From NCBI GenBank assembly GCA_022709905.1, contig JAKLHY010000002.1, positions 62,001 to 126,000 of the forward strand: 64,000 nt of DNA, read 5' to 3'. Made by a program: the position numbers and the translations under genes. This DNA comes from Verrucomicrobiota bacterium. Its GTDB lineage: Bacteria; Verrucomicrobiota; Verrucomicrobiia; Limisphaerales; UBA1319. Under the pieces are notes generated by a model. That model saw only the letters and a list, made by a program, of their open reading frames with translations, had not been told where the DNA came from and searched no databases. This document shows, one piece after another, positions 17,239 through 25,634 of the stretch (positions are counted from its first letter, which is position 1; each line of letters begins with the position of its first letter).

Positions 17239-18684
17239 TTACGGGGCCGGGATCGTGATATCAATGTCTTTGACCGGTCCCAGCGTGGAGAGTTTTTGGT
17301 CGAATTGATCGGCTTTGCCCAGGACGAGGACGGCGAGTTGGTCGGGCTGCAAATGCTTGCGGGCGACACGCAGAATGTCGGCGCGTGTGACCTTATCGAT
17401 GTTGTCACGGTAGCGCTGCAGGTAATCTCGCGGATACCCGTAATACTCGTAGGTGATCAGACGTTGAATGATCTTGCCCGTGGAATCGAATTCGAAGGCG
17501 AATCCCTTGAGGATTCCGTCCTTGGCCCGGGCCAGTTCGTCTTCGTCAACCTCGGCTTCTCGGAGGCGCTGGATTTCCTGTCGGATGGCCCCGAGGATCT
17601 TGGTTGTGTTTTCAGACTTCGTGCGACCACTGGCGACGAAAAGGCCGGGACGGTCCCAGCCCGCACTCCAGGATGAACTGACGGTGTAGGCCAAGCCTTG
17701 CTCGGTGCGGACGTGGATGAACAGGCGCGAAGCGAAGCCTCCTCCGAGAATCCGGTTCATCAGGTTCAGCGCATAGAAATCGGGGTCCTTGCGTTGTCCG
17801 CCCAGGTGGCCGAGCACCACGGTGGACTGGTTGACATCCTCTTTGTTGATGAGGTAGTAGCCGGCCCGTTCCTGGGCGGCAGCATCCACCGGGGGGATGG
17901 TAGGTTTCGGCTTGCCCCCCCGAGCCCAGCCCGCAAAGGCCTTTTCAATCCTGCTTTTCATTTCGCCGGCGGAGAAGTCGCCCCACACGGCCAGGATCAC
18001 GTTTTCAGGCTGGAAAAAGTCGCGATGGAACTTGACGAAGTCCTCCCGCGCGATGGCGTTGAGGGTGGCATATTCGGGTTGCCGGGCATAGGGACTGTTT
18101 TTGCCGTAGATTACGCGGTCGAACTCGCGATAGGCGATGCCGCCGGGATCGTCGTTGCGCCGGGCGATGGCGTCACGTTGGGCAATCTTCGCCAGTTCGA
18201 TCTTGTCCTCCGGGAACGCCGGATGTTGCAGGACATCAGCCAGGATGTTCAGTCCGGTCTCGATATCTTCCTTCAAGACAGAGACCAATGCCCCGCCTGA
18301 ATCTTCACTGATCCAGGTTTCAACGGAGGCGCCCAATTGATCCAATTCGTCATCGAGTTGGTCTCCATTGCGGGTGGGGGTGCCGCCGGTTCTCATGACG
18401 CTGCCGACCATGGAGGCCAGGCCGGCCTGATCCGAGGGCTCCCACCGGCTGCCCACGCGGATGAGCGCGGTGAGATTGATCAACGGCAACTCGTGATCTT
18501 CCAGGATATGGAGGACCATCCCGTTGGGAAGTTCCACCCGCTCGGGTTCGGGCACCTGGATGGAATTCAGAGGCGGAAGCTTCAGGTCTTTGTGAGAGGA
18601 GACGGGTTCAACGGCGGTGGCGGCCAGGGCGAAGACAAGGAATGGACCCAGTCCGACCAGACGCAAAAAGGAGGAGGGGCACAT
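17239..18684 (-). CDS. M16 family peptidase-like protein, non-catalytic subunit
   Basis: Exported or periplasmic insulinase-fold protein. A signal peptide follows the ATG at 18684 (LVGLGPFLVFALAATAVE), and this start lies 4 bp after the stop of the upstream M16 gene. The longer frame would overlap that gene. The zinc motif HxxEH is absent: the equivalent position reads GLASMVGSV. The segment RTEQGLAYTVSSSWS carries the Arg and Tyr typical of the substrate-binding half in M16 heterodimers. I infer that it pairs with the zinc-bearing subunit encoded just upstream to form a closed peptidase chamber. Two M16 domains are present (about 55-260 and 265-470), as usual. Confidence 0.92.
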   Translation of the reverse strand: MCPSSFLRLVGLGPFLVFALAATAVEPVSSHKDLKLPPLNSIQVPEPERVELPNGMVLHILEDHELPLINLTALIRVGSRWEPSDQAGLASMVGSVMRTGGTPTRNGDQLDDELDQLGASVETWISEDSGGALVSVLKEDIETGLNILADVLQHPAFPEDKIELAKIAQRDAIARRNDDPGGIAYREFDRVIYGKNSPYARQPEYATLNAIAREDFVKFHRDFFQPENVILAVWGDFSAGEMKSRIEKAFAGWARGGKPKPTIPPVDAAAQERAGYYLINKEDVNQSTVVLGHLGGQRKDPDFYALNLMNRILGGGFASRLFIHVRTEQGLAYTVSSSWSAGWDRPGLFVASGRTKSENTTKILGAIRQEIQRLREAEVDEDELARAKDGILKGFAFEFDSTGKIIQRLITYEYYGYPRDYLQRYRDNIDKVTRADILRVARKHLQPDQLAVLVLGKADQFDQKLSTLGPVKDIDITIPAP

Positions 18685-18688
18685 AGGC

Positions 18689-20263
18689 TTATTCGGATGG
18701 AGCGAGGTTGATGTCGGCCGTTTCAATCGGTTCGATGATGCCAATGGTTCGGTTCTTTTCGGTAAAGGTGGCCTTGGCCACGCGTTGGATATCTTCTGGA
18801 GTGACCGCATTGATCTTGTCGAGCTGTCGGAACAGATTGCGCCAATCGCCCGTCAGCCCGTGGTAAGTGGCGAGGTTGGACGCCAAGCCCATGTTGTCGT
18901 CCAATTGGCGGATCAGGTTGGCCCGTGCCCGGCGTTTGACTCCATCCAGTTCGGCCTTGCTGACGGGTTCTTTCTGCAGGCGCTCAATCTCCTTCAGGAG
19001 GGCTGTTTCGACTTCCGCATTGGAATGGCCGGGGGCGGTAAAGGCATAGAAAAGAAACAGGCCCGGATATTTCTGACCCGGAAAACCGGGAAAACCGCCG
19101 ATGTCAACCGCCAGTTTCTGGTCGCGGACCAGGTTGCGTTGCAGCCGTGATGACCGGCCTTCGCTCAACAAGCTTCCGAGAGCGTCGTAGACGGCATTAT
19201 CCGGATGCAGGATGCCCGGCTTGTGAAAGCCCATCAGAATGAGACGCTGGGCTTGAAGCCGCAACGTGAGCCTGCGTTCGCCTTCCTGGGGCGGTTCCTC
19301 GGTGCGAACGGGATCAGGTTTGGGTCTGGCTGGCAGGCGCGCGAAATACGCCTCCGCAAGTTCCCGGATGCGTTTCGGATCCACGTCACCCACCACGGCG
19401 GCTGTCAGGTTGCTGGGGACATAGTGTTTGTTGAAAAACGCCTCGGCATCCTCCCGCCTGATATGGACCAGGTCGCTCATATGGCCGATCGTGGGTTCCC
19501 CGTAAGGATGGGCCTTGTAGGCAACCGACAAATAATCCTCGATCAGTTTGCCAATCGGATTGCTCTCGGTCCGCATCCGGCGTTCCTCCATGACGACATC
19601 GCGCTCGCGATAGAATTCGCGCAGCACTGGATCCCGGAATCGCTCGGATTCGAGGTAAAACCAGAGTTCGGCCGCATTCGAGGGCAGGCTGAAGAAATAG
19701 TCGGTGCGATCGGTTGCGGTGGAGGCGTTCAGACCGCGTCCACCGGCCCGCTCGATGATGTCGCCGAACTCATTTTTCACGACATACTTGGCGGCCTCCT
19801 GTTGGGCCGATTGAAATTCAGCCGTCAGTTGTTTCAATCGTTCCGGGTTGGCTTGGTCGCCTTTCCGCCGTTCCTGCTGGAGCATCGCAAATGCCTGGTC
19901 GATCTTCGCCATGGCGATTTTTTCGGCCTGAGCATCCCGGGTGCCGATCGTTTGGGTTCCCTTGAACGCCATATGTTCGAAGATGTGAGCCAGCCCAGTG
20001 ATTCCCTTGGTTTCCTGGGCGGATCCCACATCCGCATAGGTGTAAAATGAGGCCACCGGCGCTTGGGGGCGGGCCAGGACCAGGAACTTGAGTCCGTTGC
20101 CCAGGGTGAACTCCTGAATTCGCGATTGGATCTCCCCGAACTCGGCCTGCGCCGCAATCCCGAGATTGATCCAAAAGCCTAAGACCATGGCCCACATCAT
20201 CGGAGCTCGAAAGAACCCTCTCCGAATCCTGGCCACGTTGACTGCAATCATAGTTTCGCTCAT
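18689..20263 (-). CDS. M16 family zinc metallopeptidase, catalytic subunit
   Basis: Exported insulinase-family peptidase. The inverted zinc motif HIFEH falls at residues 93-97 when counted from the ATG at 20263, and the third ligand is probably the Glu in WFYLESERF. A hydrophobic signal segment (MMWAMVLGFWINLGIAAQA) precedes the mature protein. After HIFEHMAFKG there is a charged helical insert of about 60 residues before GGRGLNASTATDRT, a feature of the subgroup with long N-terminal domains. The start is uncertain between 20263 and 20251; the frame continues upstream without a signal peptide. The companion non-catalytic subunit begins 4 bp after the stop, so the pair is an operon. Confidence 0.92.
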   Translation of the reverse strand: MSETMIAVNVARIRRGFFRAPMMWAMVLGFWINLGIAAQAEFGEIQSRIQEFTLGNGLKFLVLARPQAPVASFYTYADVGSAQETKGITGLAHIFEHMAFKGTQTIGTRDAQAEKIAMAKIDQAFAMLQQERRKGDQANPERLKQLTAEFQSAQQEAAKYVVKNEFGDIIERAGGRGLNASTATDRTDYFFSLPSNAAELWFYLESERFRDPVLREFYRERDVVMEERRMRTESNPIGKLIEDYLSVAYKAHPYGEPTIGHMSDLVHIRREDAEAFFNKHYVPSNLTAAVVGDVDPKRIRELAEAYFARLPARPKPDPVRTEEPPQEGERRLTLRLQAQRLILMGFHKPGILHPDNAVYDALGSLLSEGRSSRLQRNLVRDQKLAVDIGGFPGFPGQKYPGLFLFYAFTAPGHSNAEVETALLKEIERLQKEPVSKAELDGVKRRARANLIRQLDDNMGLASNLATYHGLTGDWRNLFRQLDKINAVTPEDIQRVAKATFTEKNRTIGIIEPIETADINLAPSE

Positions 20264-20628
20264 AAACAAACGGCAAGGACCGCTCCATTTAGCGCGGCTG
20301 AACCTCAGATCGGCCTGCGGTTTTCCAGCTTCCCGCCAAACCCCCGGTCCGAGGTTGCCCCGCTCAGCCAAACTATCGCGCGGTTTGGCTGGAATACGCT
20401 TCATCTGTTCGCAACACATAAGGCAGTGCCAACCGACTCATGCGGTTCTCCGGATAATCCAAGAATTCCGGAAGCTCCCGTTATCTCCAAACACAAGTTC
20501 AACTCTAAAGCTTTCACCCTCCTTTTACAAGAGCATCCCAGGGACTACGGGCTTGTCATCCTTCTCCGGACCTGCCGGGTTTTTCCAGAAGACAATCGAA
20601 TTGACCTTTGGTAGTCTCGGCTCCCAAT
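20264..20628. other. Divergent intergenic region
   Basis: Separates the minus-strand M16 operon from the plus-strand acyl-CoA ligase and should contain both promoters, though I see no strong -35/-10 pair. It holds one clear palindrome (20366-20390). No supported gene. Confidence 0.5.
20366..20390. repeat. REP-like palindrome, copy 1 (CCAAAC...GTTTGG)
   Basis: AGCCAAAC and GTTTGGCT form a perfect 8-bp stem around a 9-nt GC-rich loop. The right half GCGCGGTTTGG is shared exactly with the palindrome at 38394-38414, which suggests a dispersed family of hairpins. Confidence 0.5.
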
Positions 20629-22119
20629 ATGAACCTGGCCACTGCTTTTCAACAGTCAGCTGAGTCTCATGCGGGCAAGACCGCCGTGTTTTGGGGAGAA
20701 CAGGAGATATCGTACCAGGCCATGCTGGCCGAATCCCGCCGTGTGGCGACACGTCTCCAACGGGACATGGGCATTCGGCCGGGGGACCGAGTGGTGGTCC
20801 TGCTGAAGAACTGTCCGGAATTCATCTCGGTGCTTTTTGGCATCTGGCAGGCCGGAGGCATCGCCGTTCCGGTCAACAACTTCCTGAAGCCGCCCGAACT
20901 GGGCTACATCCTGGACGACTCGGCCGCCAGCCTGTTGGTGACGGAGCCTGACTTTTGGGAAACCGCCGGCAAACTGCTGCGAACCCACCGGCAAATGCGG
21001 ATCGTGCTCGTTGACGAGGCGGTATCCGAAGGGCAGGGGAACAATGGGGAACTGTCGCCCGCGGCCCTTTCCGAGAAGGATGTGGCCTTGATCATTTACA
21101 CCTCCGGCACCACCGGCCGTTCCAAGGGCGCCATGCTGACTCACGGAAACCTCCTCCACAATGTCGATAGCTGCCGGGTCGTGTTGTCGGCGGTCGAGTT
21201 CGATCGGTTTGCATTGTTGCTGCCCATGTTCCACAGCTTCATGCTTTGTGTGTGCATCATGCTTCCGCTCATGGTGGGCGGTTCGATTGTGCTCATCAAG
21301 TCGCTGCATCCCCTCAAAAACGTTGTTCAGGAGATTCTGATGCGTCACGCGACGATCTTGCCGGCGATTCCGCAGTTCTTCCGAACCATGGTCGACGCGC
21401 CGCTGCCCGAATTACCGCTGCGCCTCTGCGTCAGCGGCGCCGCCCCGCTCCCGGTCAAGGTGCTCAAAGATTTCAACGCCAAGTTTCCCTTTCCTTTACT
21501 CGAAGGCTACGGTTTGAGCGAAGCCAGCCCCGTCGTCAGTCTGAACCCGATCCGGGGTCCTTGGAAGATCGGCTCGATCGGAGTGCCGATTCCGAATGTC
21601 GAGGTCAGCATCCAGAATGATTCCGGTGAGTTTTTGTCGGACGGCCAGGTTGGCGAAGTGTGCGTGCGGGGAGGCAACGTCATGCAAGGTTATTGGAATC
21701 AGCCCGAGGCAACAGCCAGCGCATTACGAAATGGCTGGCTGCTGACCGGCGATGTCGGATACCGCGATTCGGACGGCTATCTCTACATCACCGACCGCAA
21801 GAAAGATATGATCCTGGTCAACGGGATTAACGTTTATCCCCGTGAGATTGAAGAGGTGATCTATCAGTTTCCCGGCGTCCAGGAGACTGCCGTCGTGGGT
21901 GAACCCGACCGGCGCAAGGGCGAACAACCGGTCGCCTTTGTCGTGCCCCGCGATGGAGAACAGGTCCACGAGCACGAATTGCTCCATTTCCTGCGCCAGA
22001 ACCTGGCCGATTACAAGGTCCCACGACGTGTGCTCTTCCTGACCACTATGCCCCGTAACGAAACCGGCAAAATCCTTAAAACGGCCTTGCGCGCCGGATT
22101 CATCTCGCCCAACGGCTAA
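20629..22119 (+). CDS. AMP-dependent acyl-CoA synthetase/ligase
   Basis: ANL-superfamily enzyme that activates a carboxylate (probably fatty acid) with ATP and transfers it to CoA. The P-loop YTSGTTG is at residues 157-163, the YGLSE motif at 294-298, the hinge region contains TGDVGYRDSDGYLYITDRKKDMILVNG split over the hinge Asp, and the catalytic Lys481 lies in NETGKILK. Length is 496 residues. The ATG at 20629 aligns with the family N-terminus; an in-frame TTG at 20608 adds only seven residues. It is cytosolic, divergent from the M16 operon and upstream of a DUF5069 gene. Chain length specificity is unknown. Confidence 0.93.
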   Translation: MNLATAFQQSAESHAGKTAVFWGEQEISYQAMLAESRRVATRLQRDMGIRPGDRVVVLLKNCPEFISVLFGIWQAGGIAVPVNNFLKPPELGYILDDSAASLLVTEPDFWETAGKLLRTHRQMRIVLVDEAVSEGQGNNGELSPAALSEKDVALIIYTSGTTGRSKGAMLTHGNLLHNVDSCRVVLSAVEFDRFALLLPMFHSFMLCVCIMLPLMVGGSIVLIKSLHPLKNVVQEILMRHATILPAIPQFFRTMVDAPLPELPLRLCVSGAAPLPVKVLKDFNAKFPFPLLEGYGLSEASPVVSLNPIRGPWKIGSIGVPIPNVEVSIQNDSGEFLSDGQVGEVCVRGGNVMQGYWNQPEATASALRNGWLLTGDVGYRDSDGYLYITDRKKDMILVNGINVYPREIEEVIYQFPGVQETAVVGEPDRRKGEQPVAFVVPRDGEQVHEHELLHFLRQNLADYKVPRRVLFLTTMPRNETGKILKTALRAGFISPNG

Positions 22120-22193
22120 CAACGCCGCGCGGTCTGGATCCGGAATCCCGCTCCCCGGTTGACAGCCCCCGAAATCAACCCGATGATAGCGCC

Positions 22194-22688
22194 ATGGAAC
22201 TGATCTATCCGCGCAGCCCCCGTGAGGTCATGGCCGGTTGGGTGCACCTCGGACGGTTTGTCGATAAAATCCGGCTTCATCTCGCCGGCCAACTTCACCC
22301 CGATTACCAGAATAATTTCACCAAAGGCTTCGATGCCCTCTGGCTCCAGGCCGCCGGCTTGACCGCCGAACATTTCATTGACGTCGTCCGCCAAACCCTC
22401 ACCGATGGTCAGGTGGTGGATTGGGTCCGGATTAATATCAAGAAAACCGACGCCGAAAAGGCCCTGTTCCGGGATACACTACTGAACTACGGCCGTCAGG
22501 ACGATGATCACCGGGCCCGGTTGAAGCAGCGCAAGGAAGAGGCCCGCTTGGGATACCGCGACGATATCCAGACCTTTGTCGATCTGATCGATGCCGACGA
22601 AAAACGATTGCCCGATCCCAAGGCTTCTTCCATGGTCATCAATATCCCCTTGCCCAATTTCGCCAAGGGTAAATACGCGGAACAATGA
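22194..22688 (+). CDS. DUF5069 domain protein
   Basis: Protein of 164 residues matching the DUF5069 pattern: LxPRSPREVMAGWVHLGRxxDK near the N-terminus, LPxxY-like HPDYQNNF and a conserved FxxxxxxxTDxxVxxWV region (VRQTLTDGQVVDWVRIN). The family is common in Verrucomicrobia and has no established function. No signal peptide or membrane segment is seen. It ends 4 bp before the subtilase start, so the two genes are likely co-transcribed. Confidence 0.85.
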   Translation: MELIYPRSPREVMAGWVHLGRFVDKIRLHLAGQLHPDYQNNFTKGFDALWLQAAGLTAEHFIDVVRQTLTDGQVVDWVRINIKKTDAEKALFRDTLLNYGRQDDDHRARLKQRKEEARLGYRDDIQTFVDLIDADEKRLPDPKASSMVINIPLPNFAKGKYAEQ

Positions 22689-22692
22689 GTCC

Positions 22693-24093
22693 ATGAAGGC
22701 CCTGGTTTTAGGACTGTTATTGGCCTTGGGGTTCGGCATGGGTATTTGGCCATGTTCGGCTGCCGCCTCCCGCCAACAACCCCTGACCTGGCGGCTCAAG
22801 GAAGATCGCGTGGACGCCCGGATTGACGGCTGGCCCCTGGACCGTTTTCTCGAACACCTCGTTCGGGCGACCGGATGGAAGGTCTACCTCGAGCCCGATA
22901 CCGAACACACTGTCGGGGCCACCTTCACCAACCTGCCGGCCTCCGAGGCCCTTCGTCGCTTGCTCGGCACGATCAACTACGCGTTGCTCCCGCAGACCAA
23001 CGGCCCGGCCAAGTTCTTCGTGTTCCGCACCTCGGTTCAGGAAGCCACCCGCCTGATCCAACCTCTGCCCCTTTCGCTCCAAGTCGAGGGCCTCGCCGAA
23101 AAGGGGCGTCTCGATAACGAACTCCTCGTCAGCCTCAAACCCGGCAGCAAGACCACGATCGATAAACTCGCCCGCGAACTCGGCGCAAAAATCATCGGGC
23201 GCGCCGACAGTCTGAATACCTACCGTTTGGAGTTCGATGACGCCGCCGCCGCCGATGCCGCCCGAACCGCCTTGGAATCCAGTCCCGATGTCGCCGAAGT
23301 TGGCAACAACTACCAGATGTCCCCCCCGACCCGCACCGATTCCATCCCGCTGAGCTCGGGTTTCCCCCTGAACCTGAAGCCCGCAAAGACCGGAGATCAT
23401 GTCGTGGTCGGATTGATCGATACCGCCGTCCAAACCCAAGGCTCGCCGGCCAACGCGTTCCTGTTGCCCGCCATTTCAGTGGCAGGCATCGCCGAAACCC
23501 CGACGGCCCAGCCCACCCACGGCACCTCGATGGCCGAGACCATCCTCCGCGGGCTTTCCCAGCTTTCGCCGGGCACAGCGGAAACGCCCGTCAAGATTCT
23601 CCCGGTCGATGTCTACGGCGATACCCCCACCACATCAACCTTCGAGGTCGCCAAAGGCATCGCCGCCGCCGTCCAATCCGGTGCAACCGTCATCAACCTC
23701 AGCCTCGGGGGCGAAGGCGACAGCGATTTCCTTCACCAGGTCATCCAAGAATCCCATAAACAAGGCGTGGTTTTCCTGGCTGGCGCCGGAAACGATGCCA
23801 GCACTCAAACTTACTACCCGGCCGCTTATCCCGAGGTTGTCGCGGTTACCGCGGGCGATCGCCGCGGTAATCTGGCTTCCTACGCCAACCACGGAAGCTT
23901 CGTGGATGTCATCGCTCCCGGCACCAGCCTCGTTGAGTTCAAGGACCAGACCTACCTGATCACCGGCACCTCAGCCGCCACAGCCTATCTGTCCGGTGTG
24001 GCTTCCGGCCTGGCCTCGGACAAGACCAAGACCGCAGCCCAGGTCGAGCAGCAGATCCGGACTACTTTTTCCACCAAAACCCCGAGCCCCTGA
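22693..24093 (+). CDS. Exported S8 (subtilisin-like) serine peptidase with N-terminal STN-like domain
   Basis: The ATG at 22693 gives a clean signal peptide (ALVLGLLLALGFGMGIWPCSA). Residues about 40-115 resemble a secretin/TonB short N-terminal (STN) fold (LEHLVRATGWKVYLEPDTEH, SEALRRLLGTINYALL). Residues about 135-210 look like an I9-type propeptide/inhibitor (LLVSLKPGSKTTIDKLAREL...LESSPDVAEVGNNY). The catalytic domain carries Asp243 (GLIDTAV), His276 (THGTSMAET), oxyanion Asn367 (GAGND) and Ser427 (GTSAATAYLSG). All key residues are present. The STN-like part ahead of a protease is uncommon and may tether or regulate it. The gene follows DUF5069 after 4 bp. Confidence 0.92.
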   Translation: MKALVLGLLLALGFGMGIWPCSAAASRQQPLTWRLKEDRVDARIDGWPLDRFLEHLVRATGWKVYLEPDTEHTVGATFTNLPASEALRRLLGTINYALLPQTNGPAKFFVFRTSVQEATRLIQPLPLSLQVEGLAEKGRLDNELLVSLKPGSKTTIDKLARELGAKIIGRADSLNTYRLEFDDAAAADAARTALESSPDVAEVGNNYQMSPPTRTDSIPLSSGFPLNLKPAKTGDHVVVGLIDTAVQTQGSPANAFLLPAISVAGIAETPTAQPTHGTSMAETILRGLSQLSPGTAETPVKILPVDVYGDTPTTSTFEVAKGIAAAVQSGATVINLSLGGEGDSDFLHQVIQESHKQGVVFLAGAGNDASTQTYYPAAYPEVVAVTAGDRRGNLASYANHGSFVDVIAPGTSLVEFKDQTYLITGTSAATAYLSGVASGLASDKTKTAAQVEQQIRTTFSTKTPSP

Positions 24094-24174
24094 CGAATCG
24101 GGCATCAGGCCCTCCAGGGGAATATCCTCGATCGAGAGCACTCGGCCCTGAACCCTTTGTCATCTCTGAACCGG

Positions 24175-24266
24175 CGTCGGAATCGGTATCGGAACCAGGG
24201 TCGGGATCGGAGTCGGTATCGGGATCGGGGTCGGTATCGGAATCGGGGTCGGTATCGGAATCGGAA
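24175..24266. repeat. Degenerate hexamer tandem repeat (RTCGGN)n
   Basis: About 15 successive units of ATCGGN or GTCGGN run with few interruptions. On the minus strand one frame would encode an Arg-rich RFRYRPRFRYRP peptide, which is a by-product of the repeat. The reverse complement of the unit recurs at 24400-24436. Confidence 0.85.
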
Positions 24267-24280
24267 ATGAAATCGCATTG

Positions 24281-24375
24281 GCTGCCGGTAGGGTCTCCAC
24301 CCGATATTCGCGCTCCGATTCGTTCCAGAAGTGTCGCTGAAGTGCTTGAAGAGGGTGTTATTCACGAGGACCCGG
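24281..24375. repeat. Dispersed repeat, copy A
   Basis: Matches 13510-13605, with the shared blocks CGATTCGT.CCAGAAG and TTATTC.CG. It lies between the two inverted hexamer tracts. Confidence 0.6.
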
Positions 24376-24399
24376 GTGAGGATCGAGTGGGTTGGCACG

Positions 24400-24436
24400 A
24401 TCCCGATACCGATACCAACCCCGATACCGATGGGAA
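24400..24436. repeat. Inverted hexamer tract (NCCGAY)n
   Basis: Units of GATACC and CCCGAT form the reverse complement of the 24175-24266 tract, so the region can fold into a long imperfect stem just upstream of tmRNA. Confidence 0.75.
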
Positions 24437-24510
24437 CCGCCGAAGTCTATCCACGCCGAAAATCTCTGTCTTGACCTTGTTGCGGAAGGGCCTAACTTGG
24501 CTCTGGCACT

Positions 24511-24863
24511 GGGGGCGTACTGGTTTCGACTGAATGGGTGCGTCAGCAGCGGCATGTCGAGGATGGTTCGTTGGCCTCGTTAATCATCGGACCAAACATT
24601 AAGTGCTAACGAAGAATTAGCTCTCGCGGCCTAAGTCCGCGACGTCCGGCCCTGGACACCTGCTAAGGGGACCGGGCGACTATAGCAGGAGTAGGCTGCA
24701 ACCGGGGACAGCGCGGCAGTGGCCGAAACTATTTCATGCTGACTAAGCGGCGGGATTCGAGTCAGAACGTTATTCCGTCGCTGAAACTCTCTTCTGACTA
24801 AACATGTAGTCGTGGCTGGTTTACCGGTTCAGGACGCGGGTTCAACTCCCGCCGCCTCCACCA
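24511..24863 (+). ncRNA. ssrA: Transfer-messenger RNA (tmRNA)
   Basis: Rescues stalled ribosomes by adding a degradation tag. The 5' end GGGGGCG pairs with CGCCTCC near the 3' end, followed by A and an encoded CCA. The T arm GCGGGTTCAACTCCCGC is present, as is the typical 5' TGGTTTCGAC segment. The tag reading frame ends ANEELALAA at a TAA (24632-24634). Upstream in the same frame are DQTLS codons, so the tag is probably DQTLSANEELALAA; the resume codon (GAC at 24590) is inferred. At 353 nt it is a normal one-piece tmRNA. Its 3' end is a frequent integration site, and transposon debris lies directly downstream. Confidence 0.97.
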
Positions 24864-24949
24864 GCCTTCGCCCGGGCATAGCGAGGGAGAAGGCGGGCGA
24901 CCATTACGATCTGGACACGAGCATCGGCTCGGCTAGCCAGGAAGGCACT

Positions 24950-25055
24950 ATGGCATTTTATTACGTCTATCTACTCCAAAGCGAAGATCGGCAGCATCAT
25001 TACACCGGTTCCACATCCGACCTTCACAAGCGCCTTCGTAAACACAACGACGGAT
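24950..25055 (+). pseudogene. GIY-YIG nuclease domain, N-terminal fragment
   Basis: From the ATG at 24950 the frame reads MAFYYVYLLQSEDRQHHYTG followed by STSDLHKRLRKHNDG, the N-terminal half of a small GIY-YIG endonuclease domain of the UPF0213 type, with the YVYLL and YTG motifs and the conserved Arg in KRLRKH. After that the similarity stops and the frame continues into unrelated sequence to 25189. The helix with the catalytic Glu and Asn is missing. It is a truncated gene, joined directly to the transposase remnant. Confidence 0.75.
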
Positions 25056-25082
25056 CGGGCGTTTGCCAGGAATCATCTCTGA

Positions 25083-25211
25083 TGCTGGCAGCTTCTTATT
25101 CAACCACAGAAGCAGGAGGAACATCACCGCAAGGTGACGTTTCAGGACGAGTTCCGGAAATTCCTGGAGCGATACAAGGTCGCGTATGACGAACGGTATG
25201 TGTGGGATTGA
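25083..25211 (+). pseudogene. IS200-like/RAYT (Y1_Tnp) transposase, C-terminal remnant
   Basis: In this frame the last 35 residues read QKQEEHHRKVTFQDEFRKF, then LERYKVAYDERYVWD and a TGA stop. The EEHH.K.TFQ.EF and YDERYVWD segments are the usual C-terminus of REP-associated tyrosine transposases. The HUH motif and catalytic Tyr region are absent, so only a fragment survives, fused behind the GIY-YIG fragment. REP-like palindromes follow at 25305-25533, as expected for this transposase family. Confidence 0.7.
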
Positions 25212-25304
25212 AGTCATGACGATGCGTGCAGCCATATCGGTCCGGCGAGTGTTGGCAGGGCGTGAAAAGGAATTGCGGCCGATGCAATTGGTGGACCGCG
25301 TTCT

Positions 25305-25533
25305 GCCCCTTCAGGGCGGAGGCGATCGGTATGGGCCGGGTTCCCAGGGCGTTGCCCTGGGCTGGAGAGTCGTTGCGCCTTTGGCGCGAAGCGCAGGCAC
25401 GCCGCAACCATTTGGCCGACGCAACAACGACATGCTGCAATCTATCTCCCAGCCCGAAGGGCTTCAACTCGTCAGCCCAGGGCAACGCCCTGGGAACTCG
25501 TCCGCCCACACATTCATTCGCCCTGAACGGGCG
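25305..25533. repeat. Inverted pair of REP-like palindromic modules (REPIN-like)
   Basis: Six hairpins are packed here: GCCC/GGGC at 25305-25317, CCCAGGGCGTTGCCCTGGG at 25343-25361, GCGCCTTTGGCGC at 25375-25387, AGCCCGAAGGGCT at 25451-25463, CCCAGGGCAACGCCCTGGG at 25476-25494 and CGCCC/GGGCG at 25519-25533. The right three are the inverted counterpart of the left three with similar spacing, so the whole forms a head-to-head pair. It lies just behind the RAYT remnant. Confidence 0.75.
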
Positions 25534-25634
25534 ATACCCGATCTGCCTCAATCTCTCGAAAGTGCTGGTTCAACGGGCTGTTCACCACTTCGAACGGCTC
25601 CGACAACATTATCGGCGAGGTGGAGGATTTTGAC

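Larger units (their letters stand above)
24094..24510. other. Repeat-filled intergenic region between the subtilase gene and tmRNA
   Basis: No gene is supported. It contains a (RTCGGN)n hexamer tract (24175-24266), dispersed-repeat copy A (24281-24375) and a reverse-complement hexamer tract (24400-24436). The three parts look like one composite element with inverted flanks. Confidence 0.7.

Noticed and set aside
24105..24398. Minus-strand frame encoding an Arg-rich repeat peptide
   Set aside because: The peptide is a direct product of the hexamer DNA repeat and the same DNA is repeated in inverse orientation, so it is not a protein gene.
25305..25533. CRISPR array
   Set aside because: The repeated units are hairpins of three kinds in inverted order, without regular spacers, and no cas genes are present.
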